64,000 bases of DNA from Merluccius polli (lineage: Eukaryota > Chordata > Actinopteri > Gadiformes > Merlucciidae). Below the pieces are notes generated by a model. The model was not told the origin of the DNA and did not search any database. It saw only the letters and a list, made by a program, of their open reading frames with translations. The stretch lies in assembly GCA_030340625.1 (NCBI GenBank), contig JAOPHQ010001752.1, positions 51,001 through 115,000 of the forward strand, read 5' to 3'. Position 1 is the stretch's first letter. Every line of letters begins with the position of its first letter. The translations under genes were made by a program, and so were the position numbers. Shown here piece after piece: positions 61,477 to 64,000 of the stretch.

Positions 61477-62295
61477 TCAGGTCTCACTGTCGCTGCCAAC
61501 GTGTGTGTTGAAGTCCCCCAGCAGAACGAGTGAATCCCCAGAGGGAGCACTTTCCAGCACCCCCTCCAAGGAGCCCAAAAAGGGTGGATACTCTGAGCTG
61601 CTGTTTGGACCATAGGCACAAACAACAGTCAGGATCCGTCCCCCCACCCAAAGGCGGAGGGAGGCTACCCTCTCGTCTACCGGGGTGAACTCCAACATAC
61701 AGGCACCAAGTCAGGGGGCAGTAAGTATTGCCACTCCTGCCCGGCGCCTCTCACCAGTGGCAACTCCAGAGTGGAAGAGAGTCCAACCCCTCTCGAGAAG
61801 ACTGGTTCCAGAGCCCTTGCTATGCGTCGAGGTGAGGCCGACTATATCTAGCCGGAACTTCTCAACCTTGCGCACCAGCTCAGGCTCCTTCCCCACCAGA
61901 GAGGTGACGTTCCACATCCCTAGAGCTAGCTTCTGCAGGCGAGGATCAGACCGCCAAGGTCCCTGCCTTCGGCCGCTGCCCAGCTCACACTGCACCCGAC
62001 CCCTTTGGCCCCTCCCGCTGGTGGTGAGTCTGCGTGAAGGGGGTCCCACGTCTTCGCTTCGGTCTGTGCCCGTGCCCATGGGGCCCGGCCAGCAGGCGCT
62101 CACCCCCGAGCCCCACCCCCAGGCCTGGCTCCAGGGGGGGGCCCCGGTGACCCACGTCCGGGCGAGGGACACGCAAGACCAATTATTTTGTTCATCATAA
62201 GGGTCTGACAAAGTCCTGGACTCAAAATCAAAAGTAGACCTGGAACGCCTGCCACCCCCCAAAGTCTGTCTCATTCCACATGTGCAAAGGGCCAA
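61477..62295 (-). pseudogene. LINE endonuclease domain, frameshifted
   Basis: The first part reads LALGMWNVTSLVGKEPELV and DIVGLTSTHSKGSGTSLLER, then stops at 61711. The next part, in another frame, reads DERVASLRLWVGG, TVVCAYGPNSSSEYP and LLGDFNTHVG, the last matching the AP endonuclease GDFN motif. The split shows that the copy is inactive. The frame 5' of 62205 is transposon sequence, not LINE. Confidence 0.82.
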
Positions 62296-62910
62296 CTACA
62301 GAGTGGCCTGCTACAAGAGAGCAGACGAGGAAATAATAGAGAGTCCCAAACCATATCCAGGCATGGGCTGGGAGAAGACAGGAGAGGAGGAGGTGTTGGA
62401 ACCTGTCTGGACAATCGGACCCATCCTCCCGCCTTCTCTTGTTGAGGTGCTGGCTCAAAGAGCATAGTCAGAAGAGCAGGCAGCTCTTGACAAGGTAGCG
62501 GATTCCAACAATGAAGAGGATGGAGAGTATGAACAAAATGATGAGGATGAAGAGCTGGAAGAAATAGACTTAGAAGATCTCTTCAGTGATGATTAGGAAG
62601 ATGAGTAGTATAGGTCAACTTTTATTATTTATTTATTATTTATTATTTTAGTATTTATATGAATTAATATTTGCCAAATCAGCATTTTTTGCCGTTTTTT
62701 GGCCATAAATAATTTAAAAAAAAACCAGAGTCAATAATATTATAATGACATATTATGTTGTCAAATGTCAACACTAACATTCCATTAAATTCCTGGGGTC
62801 AGAATTATATCGAAAAATGTGTCCATTTGTCTCTGTAAGTTGTTTACATCAAAAGCTATGCCACTATATCATATTTAGATTTTTCGGGTTTGGTGCAAAG
62901 GGTTGAAATT

Positions 62911-63397
62911 AAAGCATTTTGGACATTATTTCAGCTTGGTACCCAATATAATATTAAAATAGACACTTGAATGATAAAGAAATAACAGGTTGTGAAAAAA
63001 AATGCACCCTATGTGCTTGAGAAAATGAAAAAATAGTTGGTCCTCTACACATCTTTGTCCATTTTTTGCTATTTTCGTCTAGAAACAGGGTCAATATGTT
63101 GTCAAATGTCAAAAATAACCATTCCATTACATTCCTGGGGTCAGAATTGTATGGAAAAATGTGTTAATTTGTCTCTGTATGTTGTTTACTTCAGATGTTA
63201 TGCCACTGTCTATATCATTTTTAGATTTCTCGGGTTCCGGTCGGGTGCAGCGAAGGGTTAAAAATGAAGCCTTTTGGACATTATTTCAGCTTGGTACCTG
63301 GCAGATTCTGAAAATAGACACTTTAAGGATTAAAAAAAACCAGGTGGCATAAAAAAATCCGGGGGGTGCGCGTGGACCCCTATTTCCATCTAGACTA
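62911..63397 (-). repeat. right long terminal inverted repeat
   Basis: Inverted partner of 55392-55878. This end also holds a direct duplication: about 220-240 bp around 62755-62975 recurs at 63095-63332, so the first copy straddles the inner edge of the inverted repeat. Confidence 0.9.
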
Positions 63398-63524
63398 CCC
63401 TATTCATAGTCAGCGAGCTGCCACATCTGCTCGGTTCATACGTGCATTAACCACATGAAGGCGGGTCCACAATGGATCCGGAGTGGACCTTTCCAGATGG
63501 AGCGACAGTTTCGATCTTAATCTT

Positions 63525-63708
63525 AATCATTTAGTCTACAAAATAAAGAAGAAGCCAAGAAAAATTCAGGCATTCATTTTATAATGATCCACGAACCAAA
63601 CATTTGAATTTGTGAAGCATCAAGCAGCAAATGTTTGGTATTTGGACTAATGACCTGAACGATAAATCGATTATAAAAAATGATAATCGACTAATCGTCG
63701 CAGGCCTA
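63525..63708. mobile_element. hAT-like MITE, copy 2 (partial)
   Basis: Shares the interior and right part of the element at 47044-47387, with common stretches such as CATTTTATAATGATCCA and GAAGCATCAAGCA. It ends CGACTAATCGTCGCAGGCC and TA. The left terminus and part of the core are deleted. Confidence 0.7.
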
Positions 63709-64000
63709 GCACAAACTATGCCCCCCTCATATCAACTAAAATAAACATTTCGATTAACGTGGTCAAAAACGTTTTACCGTAGCTCTTTAACCCCAGTCAT
63801 TTTATTCTAAATGCAGGACATTGACCTTCGATGTCCTGCCCCCGAGTTACTGGTGTGCTGGGTAACGTCGCCGGATACTGGGGCTCACCCTGGTGAGAGC
63901 GGCATGGCAACAGGGCCCAGACCCACTTGATCCCTCCCCGGGCCATGTGACAGGGGTGACTGATAGATGGTTTAATGAAACTTTCATCACTCCAGTCCAT
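63709..64000. other. unassigned sequence at the window edge
   Basis: A 67-codon minus-strand frame is open to the window edge (63797-64000) but resembles nothing I know. The sequence is GC-richer than its surroundings and could be part of another repeat. Confidence 0.3.

Larger units (their letters stand above)
59181..62205 (-). mobile_element. RTE-clade LINE (Rex3/Expander-like), nearly full length but decayed
   Basis: On the minus strand it carries an endonuclease part, a reverse transcriptase part and a conserved C-terminal tail, ending in (GATG)n at 59181-59193. The 11-bp sequence TGACAAAGTCC at 59170-59180 is repeated exactly at 62206-62216 as target duplication. It inserted into the decayed gene of the larger transposon. 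Rex3 elements of fish have GATG tails (from memory); the exact family is inferred. Confidence 0.88.
58113..62596 (+). pseudogene. decayed gene of the large transposon, Cys/His protein of unknown class
   Basis: One reading frame spans 58205-59169 and resumes at 62206. The intervening 3036 bp is a LINE with one target copy, and it is a multiple of three. The frame has in-frame TAG stops at about 58673, 58943 and 62465. An upstream part from 58113 (AEVPPKRICSLTC) is in another frame, split at a 10-G run. Visible: GYHQNCYKSF and CIFCDK (possible zinc ligands), then DELQREMESFTCIMYG. After the LINE come LIPHVQRANYRVACYKRA and GPILPPSLVEVL, then a very acidic tail ending LEDLFSDD. The C-terminal pattern recalls large multicopy uncharacterised fish and cnidarian proteins (from memory). 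No catalytic DDE triad was identified. Confidence 0.7.
55392..63397. mobile_element. 8-kb DNA-transposon-like composite with 487-bp inverted termini
   Basis: The left 487 bases (55392-55878) and the right 487 bases (62911-63397) are near-identical inverted repeats. Both begin TAGTCTAGATG and continue with GGGGTCCACGCGCACCCCCC. A decayed protein gene lies inside on the plus strand, interrupted by two later insertions (56713-58108 and 59181-62205). Flanks are ATCCCC and CCCTAT, so the target duplication is unclear: TA or CCC are possible. Without the insertions the element would be about 3.6 kb. The superfamily is not recognised. Confidence 0.85.

Noticed and set aside
59376..61511. Plus-strand frames across the LINE
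   Set aside because: Shadows of the minus-strand reverse transcriptase and endonuclease frames.
63797..64000. Open frame running off the window edge
   Set aside because: No recognisable motif; too short and at a boundary to call.

Overview
The window looks like genomic DNA from a teleost fish. It has vertebrate-type exons with GT-AG introns, very dense (CA)n, (GA)n and poly(G)/poly(C) simple repeats, many small hAT-like elements, and an RTE-clade LINE with a (GATG)n tail of the kind known from fish. No bacterial operon, rRNA, tRNA or CRISPR array was recognised.

One host gene was recognised, on the minus strand: a BRSK2 (SAD-A) brain-specific serine/threonine kinase. Sixteen consecutive coding exons were placed by hand between 30702 and 447, each with a GT donor, an AG acceptor and a compatible phase. 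In gene order they encode the kinase N-lobe (VAIK lysine), the hinge, the catalytic HRD and DFG motifs, the LKB1-target activation loop, the C-lobe, the UBA-like segment, the Ser/Pro-rich linker and most of the C-terminal KA1 domain. The first coding exon (start Met to the glycine loop) was not found; it is probably beyond 64000, which would make intron 1 longer than 33 kb. The last coding exon or exons lie left of position 1. The coding sequence shows no stop or frameshift, so the gene is probably functional. Exon numbers assume a single coding exon upstream.

Layout. 1-447: start of the last intron seen. 447-22031: exons 17 to 3, with introns holding microsatellites, two small minisatellites or degenerate repeats, and a PIF/Harbinger MADF-protein remnant (12.8-13.0 kb). 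22032-30607: large intron 2. 30608-30702: exon 2. 30703-64000: presumed intron 1, full of repeats. It contains a hAT/BED transposase relic (32.3 kb), two minisatellites (34.3 and 36.1 kb), a hAT-Charlie-like element (39.8 kb), several hAT-like MITEs (41.7, 42.0, 47.0, 49.0-50.6, 52.0 and 63.5 kb) and a large composite transposon.

The most unusual item is that composite, 55392-63397. It is bounded by near-identical 487-bp inverted repeats and carries a decayed gene for a Cys/His-containing protein I cannot assign to a named transposase class. It was hit by at least two later insertions: a 1.4-kb G-rich inverted-repeat element, and a 3.0-kb RTE LINE with an 11-bp target duplication inside the decayed gene. 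The second notable pattern is that about half of the recognised BRSK2 splice acceptors sit directly beside microsatellites or homopolymers, including a 33-base G run (C on the sense strand) four bases from the acceptor of a 34-nt micro-exon.
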